Origin: Isoetes taiwanensis
Taxonomy: Eukaryota > Streptophyta > Lycopodiopsida > Isoetales > Isoetaceae
Assembly (NCBI GenBank): GCA_021234155.1
Contig: JAJEKV010000022.1
Span: 4,919,852 to 4,983,851, forward strand
Direction of reading: 5' to 3'
DNA length: 64,000 bases
Shown here: one piece after another, positions 12,282 through 24,479 of the stretch
Layout of the letters: the number at the start of each line of letters is the position of its first letter
Numbering within the stretch: the stretch's first letter is position 1
Translations under genes and position numbers: made by a program
Notes under the pieces: model-generated
Databases searched by the model: none
Told to the model about the DNA's origin: nothing
Seen by the model: only the letters and a program-made list of their open reading frames with translations

Positions 12282-14777
12282 TCTAGAAGGGTTTGCGTTT
12301 TGGGGGGCGAGGCTTGATGTTGCACTTGGGACACGGCGAGAAGCTGGCCGAATCTGGACAAGGGAGGCCCCGGGGCGGAGTTTGGGCCTGTCCTCCTCCC
12401 GATGTGGCAAGTAGAAGTCGAGGCTTTTGCGGTGGAAAGACATTCATAAATTAGCAATTAATGCATTGTCACGAAAATAAATTCTGATTTTTTGCCCGGC
12501 TGGATTCCTAATCCATCTCCGGCCTGACCCAATTTTGAAATTTTTAGGAGAAGGTCTAGGTCAAAGGGTTAGCATTAGAGCGGTGGGGCAGCCCGTTGCG
12601 GGGAACAGCTGGCACCCTTCCCCAAGTCAAAGCGAGGCGGGGACCTTGCGGGGGATCCCTCACAAGAGGGAGAATCCCAGGGATAAAAGAGGCGGGGATC
12701 AAAAAAAGTTCCGAGGCAGCCCTTCTGGCGGCGCTCCCGGGGCTTCACACTAATGAACCACCCTCCTCGGGCAGGTTCCCCCTATCCGTAGTTGGATCCT
12801 CCGTTCGGGGGCCCCTCTTGGGAAGGCCCAAAAGATTCAGTCGGTGGGAGAACTTGTCAAACATGAGCGTCTGAGGTGAAGCCTTGTAGAAACCGCATTG
12901 TCTTGTCGTTGGTGACGCAGGGAGGCTCGGGAATGGCAAATCGACCACCTGCCAAATCGTCCGGGAATGGCGAAATTACCCTAGGGGAGCAAGTTACAAG
13001 GTCGGTTTTGCAAAAGAAAAGAAACACTCCGCCCTCCACGCGGCGGTATCCGCATCCACATCCTGAGCCAATCATTCAGTGTGTGATGGAAGTGAGCTAC
13101 TTTGGCGCTTCTTGGAGGTCGGGTGGTCTTCTGCCCGCGGAACTTGGTCCCCGGGGGCAATGTCGGCGTTAAAGTCCATTGGCGAGAGCCAAATCAGCGA
13201 TTCGGAGAGGGAGGTGGTAAGCCCGTCCCCGGGGCCTTGGGGAGGGAAAAAGAAAGGGCAAAAGGCTTAGGGGGATTTTTGGGGTCCGTGCTCAAAGGCG
13301 TCAACACCCCCCCTCCACATCAAGTCCGCGGCGCAAGGTCCCTTGAATCGACAAGGAGAGGGCCTCCCCCTGTAAACCTTGTGGGTTGCCAAGTTCTAGA
13401 AGGGTTTGCGTTTTTGGGGGCGAGACTGGTGCTGTTGCACAGGACACGGCCCAGCCGAGATTACGAGCAAAGGGGCTGGCGGGGCGGAGTTTGGGCCTGT
13501 CCTCCTCCCGATGTGGCAAGTAGAAGTCGAGCTTTGCGATGGCAAGACATTCATAAATTAAGCAATTAATGCATTGTGCGAAAATAAATTCTGATTTTTT
13601 GCCCGGTTTGGATTCCTAATCCATCTCAACACACAGCCCAATTTTGAAATTTTTAGGAGAAGGTCTAGGTCAAAGGGTTAGCATTAGAGCGGTCGGGCAG
13701 CGGGTTGCGAGAGCCACCAGAGCTGACACCCTTCCCAAGTCAAGCGAGGCGGGGACCTTGCGGGGGATCCCTCACAATAGGGGAGAGTCCAGGACCCAAG
13801 AGGCGGGATCAAAAAGTTCAGCGACCCTTCTGGGCGGCGCCCCCAGGGGGCGCGCTAATGACCACCCTCCGGGGCCTTGTTCCCCCTATCCGGCCAGATT
13901 GGATCCTCCGTTCGGGGCCCCTCTTGGGGAAGGCCCAAAAGATTCAGATCGATCAGGAGAACTTGTCAAACCCCAGGCGTCTGAGGTTGGCATTGTAGAA
14001 ACAGCGGTGTCTTGTCGTTCGAGACGCAGGGAGGCTCGGAATGGCAAATCGACCCTGCCAAATCATCGGAATGGCGAAATTACCATAGGGAGCAAGTTAC
14101 AAGGTCGGTTTGCAAAAGAAAAGAAACTCTCGGGCCCTCCGCGGCGGTATCGCATCCACATCTTAGGCCAATTAAACTACGAGTGTGATGGAAGTGAGCT
14201 ACTTTGGCTTCTTGGAGGTGGTGGTCTTACAGCCCGCGGAACTTGGTCCCCGGGGCAATGTCGGCGTTAAGTCCATTGGCGAGCCAAATCGCGGTCCAGG
14301 AGGGAGGTGGCAGTCAGTCCCGAGGGGCCTTGGGAGAGGAAGTGGGGCAAGCGGCTTCGGTGGGATTTTAGGGTCCCTGCTCACGGCGTCAACACCCCAC
14401 TCCACATCAAGTCCGCGGCGCAAGGTCCCGCTTGAATCGACAAGGAAAGGGCCTCCAAAGCGTAAACCACGTGGGTTGCCGGGTTCTAGAAGGGTTTGCA
14501 TTTTGGGGCGAGACTTGATGCATTGCACTTGGACACGGCCGAGAAACTGGCAGGGAATCACGAACAAAGGAGGCGGCGGGCGGAGTTTGGGCCTGTCCTC
14601 CTCCCGATGTGGCAAGTAGAAGTCGAGGGCTTTTTTGATGGCAAGACATTCATAAGTTAAGCAATTAATGCATTGTGCGAAAATAAATTCTGATTTTTGC
14701 CCGGTACGGATTCCTAACCCCATCTCGGCTTCACCCAATTTTGAAATTTTAGGAGAAGGTCTAGGTCAAAGGGTTAG

Positions 14778-15155
14778 CTAAGGTCAAAGGAATGGAGTTT
14801 GTGGGATCGTTGTACTTGGGGTTGACCTTGGCTCATTTGGGCGTTATACTTGGTCTAAGATTGCATTGAGAATATAAGCATCATAACTATTAGAATGAAG
14901 ATAAATGATTCTGAAAAAACATCATAACTACTAGAATGAAGATAAATGATTCTGAGAAAAGCAAAAGACTAGTGCGGGTTGGGGGGTTAGATTTGGTTGC
15001 TTGTGATGATGGTTGTGTTTCAATATCAAGGCATATGGATAGAGAATGCCCTTGTTCAACAGGATTGCTCACTAAAGCTATTTGACATGGATGGCATAAT
15101 TAACTTGTAATGAAGGCTGAATTCGGGGCAAGCAACTTAGGGGGAGTTTAGGGTC
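14778..15155. repeat. Type II-specific insert, copy 6
   Basis: Last insert of the array. It has a small change (GTTTCAATATCAAGG for GTTTTGATATCAAGG) and is followed by the usual shortened monomer-start piece and the variant anchor near 15265. Confidence 0.85.
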
Positions 15156-16230
15156 CCAGCTCTGGCGTCAACACCCCCACTCCATGTCAAGACACAAGGT
15201 GCAAGGTCCCGACCCAAATCACGACAAGGAGGGGCCTCCAACGTAAACCTTGTAACTTGCCGATTCTAGAAGGGTTTTGTTTTGGGGGCGAGTTTTAGTC
15301 TTCGGCCCTGGAACTTGGTCCCTAGAACGCGTCGGCGTTTGAGTCCATTGGCGAGCCAAATCGCTTGATTCCAGGAGAGGGAGGTGGCGTCCCGGTCCCA
15401 GGGCCTTGGGGAGAGGAAATTGGGGCAAGCGGCTTAGGGGGGATTTTAGGGTCCGTGCTCACGGCGTCAACACCCCCACTCCATGTCAAGTCCAGGCGCC
15501 AAGGTCCCCCGAATCACGACAAGGAGAGGGCCTCTAAAGCGTAAACCACGTGGGTTGCGGGTTCTAGAAGGGTTTTGCGTTTTTGGGGGCGAGACTTTCG
15601 GCTCCATTGCACTTGGGACCTGGCGAAAAGCTTCAGCCAGAGAATATGGAGCAAGGGGAACCGGCGGGCCGGAGTTTGGGCCTGTCCTCCTCGATGTGGC
15701 AAGTAGAAGTCCGGGGCTTTTCTGGTGGCAAGACATTCATAAATTAAGCAATTAATGCATTGTACTGCGAAATAAATTCTGAGTTTTTGCCAGGTTGGAT
15801 TCCTAATCCATCTCCGGCACTGACCAAATTTTTGAAATTTTAGGAGAAGGTCTAGGTCAAAGGGTTAGCATTAGAGCGGTTAGGGGCAGCCCGTTGCGGG
15901 GAACAGCCGGCACCCTTCCCCAAGTCAAACGAGGCCGGGACCTTGCGGGGATCCCTCACAAGAGGGGAGAGTCCAGGACCCCAGAGGGATCCAAAAAAAA
16001 GTTCCCGGCAGCCCTTCACGGCGGCTCCCCATTTTCTGCGCTAATGACCACCCTCCGGAGCCTTGTTCCCCTATCCAGTTGGATCCTCCGTTCGGGGCCC
16101 CTCTTCGGGAAGGCCCAAAAAGATTCCCGATCGGTCGGGAGAACTTGTCAAACCCAAGCGGGGCGTCGAGGTCGGCCTTGTAGAAACAGCGATGTCTTGT
16201 CGTTCGGACACTTGGGGAGGCTCGGGAATG

Positions 16231-17793
16231 TTGGATTTCTTGAGTCGTGTCCCATCTTTGGAGCTGTCAATTTGAGGGTCCTTGTTGAAGTTTTGCAATG
16301 TCGAGAATACGAAATGCCTTTGAAAGCATTTTTGACATGTAGAAGGAGCAAACCCGGACCATCTAAGGTTTAATTGAGATTCAAAACCAAAGGCATCTAT
16401 GAATGGTATGGAAAGGGGGATATCTTTGGAGAGGTCAAGCTGAACAAAGCTTCTGGGAGGTTTGGCAGGGGAATATTCAGTAGATATATAAGTTCCAACA
16501 GAATTGAACAAAAGCTTGAAGCACTCTTCATCCCAATAAATAGGATTGAGCCCAAAAAGAGATGTGGAGGCAATGCAAAGATTATTCATTTGATCAATAT
16601 CAAGCTTAGGATGCCATTTGAGAAAGGACAATTGAGAAGTATCATAGGTCATAGGTCCATAGTTGAGAAAGAAATTTGCTGATCTGGAATTCCCACATTC
16701 AAGCATGATGTAGGGAGTAATTGAGCCAATAGATAGCACGAATTAGGATCCCTTTGTTTGAGGCGAGGGAGGAAGGCCCACAATTTTTCAAGCTTAATTC
16801 CACATTTTTGAACTTTGATGATCACAGCAGAATTTGAAAGAGCATCTATTTTAGAATGCACAACAGGTAAATTCAAGGAAATACCGTGATAAATCTTCAT
16901 TTTTCGATCTTTTAGATATGGAATTTGAGTACGCTTGAGTCTTTCATCAAGTTCGTCATCCGAGCGGACCTCCGGGCGACCTCTTGCAACACCATATGGA
17001 ATAGGAATTTGAGTAGCAGGGTTCAGGGGATGGAGAATACCCCTATGATCGGGATCAGCAGACAAATTGTCCCAATGAGGAACATCATGGGAAATCGGAT
17101 CCATAGCAAGAGGCGGGAGCAATAAATTATCAAAGTTACCAAAGAGGATGGTTTCAGAGGGCTGATTTTGATATGAAATTAATTTTGGGAGAATGGCGGA
17201 TCGATCAGAAGCTGGAAGATGCGCGAAAGCGTGAAGAAGAGCCAAATGTTTAGGGTTTTTCAGAAAATTTGTGACCATTGTGACAAATTCAGGGAGAAAC
17301 AACAAAAGTTCATGCAAAAATTTTTTGACAATTGAAAAGGGGGAAGTTAACAAAAAGCAGGGGATGTGAAACCATTGGAATGAAACAAAATTAAACTAAG
17401 ATGATCAGGAAGCCTAACATGCTGTAGATTTGATTGCAAAGAGACCCACATACAATTCAAGGGAATTTAAGGAGAAATTCCTTCAAATTGGGCAGGATCT
17501 TGGGGAGAATAAACTTCAACCGAGATCAAATAATCCAACCAATTGCAATAGACTCTGAATGTCCCCGTCGGACCAACTGCACTCGAACCCACAAATTCCT
17601 CTAGCCAGGAATTGACGATTTGAACCTCGAATTCAATACTGCAAGGTACAAAAGTGAATTCCGAGAAGAACAAATTGTCCGGAAAGAGCCTTTGAAAAAC
17701 CAAGGAGTTCCAAAGATCAGCAGCCGTGCCCTTTAGAAATCCACATGAGATTCTATCTTTCTCTCTTATAATTGTGAAAACAGAGGTTTCCAT
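16231..17793 (-). pseudogene. Decayed DUF4283/zinc-knuckle protein (LINE ORF1- or gag-like)
   Basis: Three minus-strand reading frames join end to end: 17793-17467, 17353-16649 and 16739 down to about 16231. The middle and last parts fit the plant DUF4283 pattern: a variable start, VHSKIDALSNSAVIIKV, then FGLNPIYWDEECFK and FVQLDLSKDIPLSIP, then a zinc-knuckle-like CQKCFQRHF. In plants this combination is found in LINE ORF1 proteins and related nucleic-acid-binding transposon proteins. A frameshift near 16690 and another near 17400 break the frame. At its C-terminal end the frame runs straight into satellite DNA at 16230, so the end has been lost or replaced. No endonuclease or RT is adjacent. 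The family assignment rests on pattern recognition only. Confidence 0.55.
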
Positions 17794-20700
17794 AAGAAAG
17801 ATCGAATAAAGAAAGAATACAGCTTCATAAATGTATCAAGATGAGGGTCAAATTGTAGATACTGGTGAGAGGATTGCGATTAGAGCTACCCTTCTACGAG
17901 GGCGTGAGAATGATCCACGAGAATTGAGCTTGGATCATCAAAAATTCAAATTTTCCCCATAAGTGTTATCAAGAAGGAAACTTATAACGAAAAAAAAGCG
18001 GAAAAGGACAAAAGAAGCAAGAAAATTGGCGCTCGTCCATTTTTTCCCTCTCGAAATTAAATATTTCTAGCTGGTTGTCATTCATATACTTGACATTTGC
18101 AATGTAGAATTTAAATATGATGAGTGATCCAAAAATTTTGCTAGCTCATGCATTACATCTCGTCAAGGCGATCTTTTTTAATGAAGGCGAACCACTGCCC
18201 GACCCCAATTTTGGTCCACGAGTTGTTTTTTTTTTATTTAATACGGAAGTGTTGTTTTATGCCAAAAACAACAGCAAAATGGCCCCAAAAGTCCACGTGG
18301 CCCGTTTATCCGGATTTGCACAAAGAGACAGTGGTTTTTGGCAAAAATTTCCCACGGTGGTCTTTTGGCAGAAAAATCCACGCGTAAAAAAAATTGATAT
18401 AGTTTTTGTGAATTTTTGTCAACGTGTACTTTTTTCCTTCGCTGTTGTTTTTAGTGGAACCATGCATTGTTTATCTTCAGAATTACATGCATAGGTCTCG
18501 ATATTACCATATGTGAAAGCTAAATTACAATGTGAAAGTAAGATTGTTTTTAAAAATAGTTACATGTTATTTAACAAAGTACTACATGTGTTATTGAAAG
18601 GAGCCACGGGTTGTTTGTTTTCTAAATAACACATGTATGTTTAGATATTACTACATGTAAAAAATAAAATTACAACGTTAAAGTAAGATGCTTTTTTTAA
18701 AAAAAATTACACGTTACTTAGCAAAATACCACATGTTAATTAAAGCTAGCTATTGTTTTTATTACTACTAAATGTTGTTTTTCTAAAATAAGGACATATA
18801 GAAAAGCATTATTATGACACATAGAAAATCACGAGGTGTTGTTTATAATGTGCTTTTTAACCAATAAAATATTAACACGTGTCATACTTTTTTTAAATAA
18901 CAAAGCATTATTTTAACTAATGAAATGTCGACCGCGTGGCATACAAATGGAAAAAATAAAATAGGAAAAAAATAAAATAGTATATACCATAATTTAAAAG
19001 TCAATACATCATGAATAGTTTATTGATTTTGTTTATTTCAAAATAAGGAAGCCTTTTGGGAATCGAACCCAAACAAACCCACAAGGCATAATAATATTAG
19101 ATTGTAATCCAAATTCTAAGATTCTATATCACTAATTAATAAGGTAATGGAGGTACCAACCATTAGATACAAATAATTTAGATGTCACTAAAACCATTGA
19201 AATTCATGGAATTCATAATTTTTAAGGCAGAAAATGCAATACAATCCTTTAGATGGGATGCTATTTTAGTTTCCCAATTCTAAACTTTTTTCTTACTTGG
19301 AGAGGTATTCTCACAATTTAAATGTTGCTTAATTTAGAAAAGGAGCGGTTTTACTCCATTGCTTTCAAACTACTTCATGATCTTCACAAGGGAAAGATAA
19401 TCATGTTTAAAAAATGCCTAGATCATACAAAAAATGAAAGCGAGTTCAATGAATTTTACTGTTCCGAATATGCTTGATGTTAAGCTCGTGCATATACATT
19501 TGTTAGATAACAATGATTATAGACATAGCCTTACTTAAAATAGAAGCAAATGCAAAAGAAAGAAAATCATGCATGATACACCTTTTTTTGGACTAAGTAA
19601 AGTAAGTATATATCGGCATCTGCATTCGAGCTTGTAAGTAGATCACGCATCCCGGATTGGGACCAATCAAGCACATTTGCTATGTGTAATGCGGTTAATC
19701 TTTAACGAAAAAGGTGGCGCCTTTTGAATACATTCATTCTTTGCATCTCACGGCCATCCTAATGGCAAAATTGGAAGGCTCAACTACGCTAATCGCACCA
19801 TTATTTACGCTATGGCATTACTTGTAGTCTGTCATGGCCATGCATAAAAGCGAGGCTCTGTCCTTTTCTGTTTGGAGACTCCTGCTTGATCACGGGGACC
19901 ATTCTTCAATCTTTGGCGAATTTTCCACCATATTATGGCAAAACATATTTTAGAGACCCACGGGGCTTCACTATCAGCCCCAGCTGTTCGAGAAAATGAG
20001 GTAAAGTGGTAATAAATAGGAGAAAATCCAGTCAAGAACAACTTAGATTTAATTTTACAAGCCTTTAATTTTTTTTAAATGAAATAAACACAAACACAAT
20101 CTTGAAGATTCTTGGCGAAAATTCTTACCTCTTTTCTTGGCCATGGCGCCATGGAAAAACCAGCAAAAACCACATTATTTAGCTGATTACTTCACCATTT
20201 TATGCGCCTCTGATTTTCTTTATGCTATTGAGGATTTCACTTACTTGCATGTCCATTTGCTACAAAAAGCCTATTTTGCGGAAATGACATAACTCATTCA
20301 TGAAAGAGGATCTAGAAGAGATCAAATCGGAAGAAAATTTTAAAACAAATGGGCTTATCCCATTGCATATTTTTTCTTAGAAGCGACACAAAAACCAACA
20401 AAGATGAACTCAATTTTAAAGGAGGCAAGCGATTGCGGCTTACCTGCGCTGCTTGCCACATGATCACTGCGCATATGAGATCCCCTATTCTTAGAAGCCG
20501 GGCTTTTGGCAATCCTCGACACGAAGCTATGGCGTCACCGTTTATGCAAATAGTCAAAAGATCTTTCATGGCTGGTTAATGTATTTCAATACAAATATAT
20601 GTTTAAAAAAATAGTTATCTACCATAAAAGATATAACAATGAGATGAGATGGAGGAGACAAATCCATTGATCATAGTGTTAAAGGGAGTTTTTGATCGGT

Positions 20701-21977
20701 ATTTGACCTTTGCGATTAGTTAGAACTGCGATTACATGCCACATATCTTTGGAATAAAATACCTTCTCTTATTGGAGAAGATGCGCTTCATCCCTTAATT
20801 GCCAAATTACCTTCCCACCTTCCACGAAATCCAAAAAGAACCAATAAGAATGAAGGACTGGGATCGAAATCTGAGCCCTTCATTATTTTTTGATCTCAAC
20901 GGCTCGCATTTGTTTCTCAAATTTGTTTTGAAAAGGTCACATTTTTGTTTCTTAAAACATATGCCCAATTCAATGGTGCAAAACAACCATTACTATACTA
21001 TATTAAAGAGAGACTAATGGCATTATTTATTCTTTCTTAGGTAGTTATGTCGTTGTAGCATGGGAGAAGAGGAACACGCAAGAAAAGTTTAAGGAACATC
21101 AATCCTAAAAATACGACCTATAGGAATTCTTGACACATCACGGCCGAATTGAAAACCTCTAACGCCTCAATATCAATTTGCCACCCGACACTATTGAAAG
21201 ATTATGCATGCGATGAATTCAATGGCGGTGGCAACCCGAGACAACTTTGGGCGATCCTATACAAACCACATATTTTACCTCCGTGGTCGATTACGCTCTT
21301 TGGCGATTACGCTCAATATGGTCCTCATATCGGCCGCTAGTATTGATGTATCCGAAGGCTGGCCTAGAGCACCACTTGATCATTCTTTCTTGTAACGAGT
21401 TTGATATTTTAAAGGCCACTCTTACGTCTTATCATTGGCTTGCATGTCTCATTAATTTAAAGGTATTGTGCATCAACAATGTAAAATTATGGATGAAGGA
21501 CTAGACCATTGAAAATTTCAAGTTTGGTGGCCTCTAAGGGACACACTTATTCAAAAACCAAAGTTAGTTTTTAGGCATAGTTTCGTGGATTACCATTACA
21601 TGCAACAAGGGTATAGACAATACCCATGGATATCAAGTTAGAACCGTAATATCTCCACACTATGCTAGACATTGACAGCAATTTTTGATTAGATTATAAC
21701 AGTAAATTAAGAATTTCGTTCCCTAATGAATAGACAAATATTCGATCAAGTTGGGATCCTCATGCATTAGAGTTATCATGGCAAAAAGGAGTTATCATGT
21801 GGCAAAATATGGATGGATGGAAAAATGAAGAATTTGCCTAGCCTACTTTGCAACTTTTTAGAAGAAGCATATTTCACTACGACGACATGGCATTTTCTGG
21901 ATGATGTGCCATGTCACATGATGATTAAGCATTTTAGGCACTTTTGGTAGAAAATGACTAGACCTTTCTAGACCATG
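17794..21977. other. AT-rich intergenic DNA, no supportable gene
   Basis: Only short ORFs occur, with no recognisable domain, including those at 18117-18494, 20312-20569 and 21149-21504. The stretch 18500-19020 is strongly AT-rich, with scattered variants of ACATGT and simple A/T runs. No transposon ends with clear target duplications were found by eye. Confidence 0.6.
19051..19087 (-). other. tRNA T-arm / Pol III B-box-like sequence
   Basis: On the minus strand this reads TTGGG-TTCGATT-CCCAA, a perfect five-pair T stem around a canonical T loop, flanked by GCCTT and AAGGC. I could not fit a full cloverleaf (D arm and seven-pair acceptor) upstream. It is more likely a tRNA relic or the head of a SINE than a working tRNA. 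Confidence 0.3.
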
Positions 21978-21982
21978 CCTAA

Positions 21983-23581
21983 TGTGACGCTCCCAGAATA
22001 TATACGACCCTCGGACGTATACATACGGGGACTTTCCCCTCCCATGGCGATCATCTCACCATGAGCGGGGCCCTCCCGTCTGCATTTGGGGCCATCTATG
22101 AAATGAGGCCCGAAGAAGAAGACACCTGAAGGGGTCATTCGCCCGCCTTCAATAAGACTCTTACGTCGCGGAAGCATGAATACAAGGGTTAGCACACAGC
22201 ACGAATATACATAAATATCCACCACAAAGGGTGGCGCATCCATCCATAATACCAACGGCATAGAATATGCATCTAATCCTAAGAAAACGCCCAAAACCCA
22301 GGTTCTACCCCGGCTCAGACTCCAGTGAGGATCGACTGATGGCTGGGCTTCAAGAGATCAGCAGACCGAGTCTTGGCATGGCGTTGGCTGGCATAGAACA
22401 TCGGCTAGGGTTGTCCACTCCATCCCGCCCCTCAATGCACACTTTGCGGATGGGTCAATTCATGCTATGGCCGCTATAGCCTTCCAGGAAGACGCGGGTT
22501 CAAGGGATCACCCTTTTGAGCCTACTCGGGTTCATGGCGCTGGTCCGATGAGGCAGTCGGGGCGTCCCCTTCCGAGAATCCGCAGTGGTTCCATGGGTGA
22601 GCTAGAGAATACGTGCGCATCAGCGACCCAGCATCCGTGCCCGACTTACTCACCTAAATCTACTCAAAGTGCAAGGTGCTCCATCACGGATCACACCTCT
22701 ACACCGGTGGAGTCCGGACCCATACCGGCCCTCGTGGCCAGGCTATCGCCTAGCCCATTGTAGGAGTCTCGGGAGCCTTGTATGCTCATGCAAGACCCCA
22801 CCCCTCATGTCACCACTTGTGTTCCTTATGCGGTGCTAAGCGGACCATAGCATCTAGGACCCGGTGGGCTCTTGTGCCTGTGCATATAATGGGACTCTGA
22901 GGCTATCTAGGAGCAAACTACAATACACGGTTTAGAGGTCTCTACCCCCGTAATCCCCCGTTTGGTCAGTTAAAAACAAAGAACTAACAATCCATCCTTT
23001 CAGAGTAAGAACCAGAATTGAATATAAAGAGAACTTGCTTGTACAATCAAGGGTTAGTTTCTATGATTGAATCACAAAGAGAACAGAGAAACGGACACAA
23101 CCAAGCGTTATCTAGAATCCACATAGCCACCTACCTGAATTCTGGCTGGACTCGTTTCCATGGGGTGCCTCCATCTCACGGAGTTGAGAATTCACCGTTG
23201 ATTCCGCGAGGGGCGACTGTATGGTGGCTCTCTGGCTGGTGTATGATGGCGCTCGGCTCCTGGCCTTCCTTTGGTCGATCTTCAGGAGTCAATCACAGGG
23301 ATAGGGGTCAAGTTGGCATCCTAACTTGGCAACCCCATGCTGCCCAATCGATTGGGGCGGTGGCGCCTTCCCAAGCGATGAATTAGCCTAATTAAGTTAT
23401 TATCTTTAATGTATTAAATTAGCATAGCTAATTTAATCCTTTTAAGAGTAACCCCCTAGGTTACAATTAAGTTCCCATACCCCCATGGTGGCGTACCTTT
23501 AGGGGGGGTGACGTGCTTGTATTTGTACATGTCCCGTATGCATACGTGGCGTAGGGCCGTATAAATCATTGGAACGTCACA
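21983..23581 (-). mobile_element. Solo LTR of the 38416-51544 chromovirus family
   Basis: The segment is the reverse complement of the LTRs at 38416-40036 and 49921-51544. It begins TGTGACGCTCCC and ends GGAACGTCACA, so TGTGACG and CGTCACA are inverted at the ends. It is flanked by a perfect 5-bp duplication CCTAA (21978-21982 and 23582-23586). No internal element sequence adjoins it, as expected after LTR-LTR recombination. It is more diverged than the LTR pair of the full element, so this insertion is older or from another subfamily. Confidence 0.9.
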
Positions 23582-23959
23582 CCTAACCTGGACCAATGAA
23601 TCGGATTCGCATGAAACTTCAGTTGCCGAAGAAAGCGGATCCTTAAAACCCCCCGAAAGTAGCGTGCCCTAGCTACATGGTTCAATGGGCAAACATAATC
23701 TCCATTTTGTTCATTCTTAGGTGCTTTGAAGATATCATGGCAGGTACATCAATGTGCCATAATTAAAAATTGTCGGTTTGAAATATAGACATTAAATGTA
23801 TGAACAAAAGTCAGTTGAAGAACTATATTTGGATATGGTGAATGACACGGCAAAAGTGGCATGATGATGTGGCGCAGGGTATTTCTTGCAATCTCCATGA
23901 AATGAGTGGAGAAAATTGAAATTTGCAAAAGTTGACATACGCATGATGATGTGGCATGC

Positions 23960-24440
23960 CATTGGTGACATGTCATGCCAAGTAAGCAAGGCCAACTTTT
24001 GACTAGGCCAAAAAAAATGTGCAACTTTTGGTTTTAGATGGGGGCGATGTGGCAAATTTTTGGTGACATGGCAAGATATGTATGATGTGGACATGATGAT
24101 GACCTTATGAAAATTCTTGCATGTGTTGTCTCCACCTCGATGCAAACAAATGTAGGGTTCACGTTATGAGATGTTCCCCTTGCCACAAGTGGCCAGGATT
24201 TGACAGCGCATGTCGTTACCTTTGTGGCACCAACAAATAGCATGGAAAAGATGATGTGGCACTCCAAGTTGTGATATGGCATGCCAAGTAAGCAAGGTCA
24301 AGTTTTGACTAGGCCAAAAATGAAAAGATGTCCATCTTTGGTCTTTTCATTGGGTGATATTGGCAACATTTGGGTGACAAGGCAAGATGGTGGTGACGTG
24401 GACAGGATGACTAGGACTTTATGCAAGAAATATGACAACC
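23960..24440. repeat. Diverged tandem duplication, ~306 bp period
   Basis: CATGCCAAGTAAGCAAGG followed by a TTTTGACTAGGCCAAAAA block occurs near 23974 and again near 24280. Downstream matches (GATGTGGCAA / GATATTGGCAA, ACATGGCAAGAT / ACAAGGCAAGAT) continue at the same offset. The flanks are rich in GATGTGGCA-type words. Confidence 0.6.
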
Positions 24441-24479
24441 TTTGGAATTTTTGGTAGAGTAGTTTGGCAATGGATAGAA

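Larger units (their letters stand above)
1..16230. repeat. GC-rich satellite array, ~1.1 kb monomers in ~2.2 kb higher-order repeat
   Basis: The anchor TCTAGAAGGGTTT recurs at about 90, 1191, 2339, 3424, 4526, 5625, 6723, 7809, 8945, 10022, 11117, 12281, 13395, 14483 and 15565, a spacing near 1.1 kb. A variant anchor (TTCTAGAAGGGTTTTGTTTT) sits near 3127, 5315, 7510, 9724 and 15265, giving a ~2.2 kb period. Type I monomers carry the blocks CCTTGCGGGGATCCCTCACA, GAAATTACCCTAGGGAGC and GTGATGGAAGTGAGCTACTT. Type II monomers replace the middle with an AT-rich insert. The usual order is I-II, but type I is doubled near 90-2339 and 12281-14483. The array starts outside the window and ends abruptly near 16230. 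Long GC-rich ORFs inside it are not conserved between copies, so no gene is called. Confidence 0.93.

Noticed and set aside
421-15755. Dozens of 60-210 codon ORFs on both strands of the array
   Set aside because: They shift frame at each length-variable island and are shadows of the repeat, not conserved genes.
19051-19087. Functional tRNA gene
   Set aside because: Only the T arm is convincing; no D arm, anticodon arm or acceptor pairing found.
23018-23386. 122-codon ORF inside the solo LTR
   Set aside because: Antisense to the LTR and not open in the two other LTR copies at full length.
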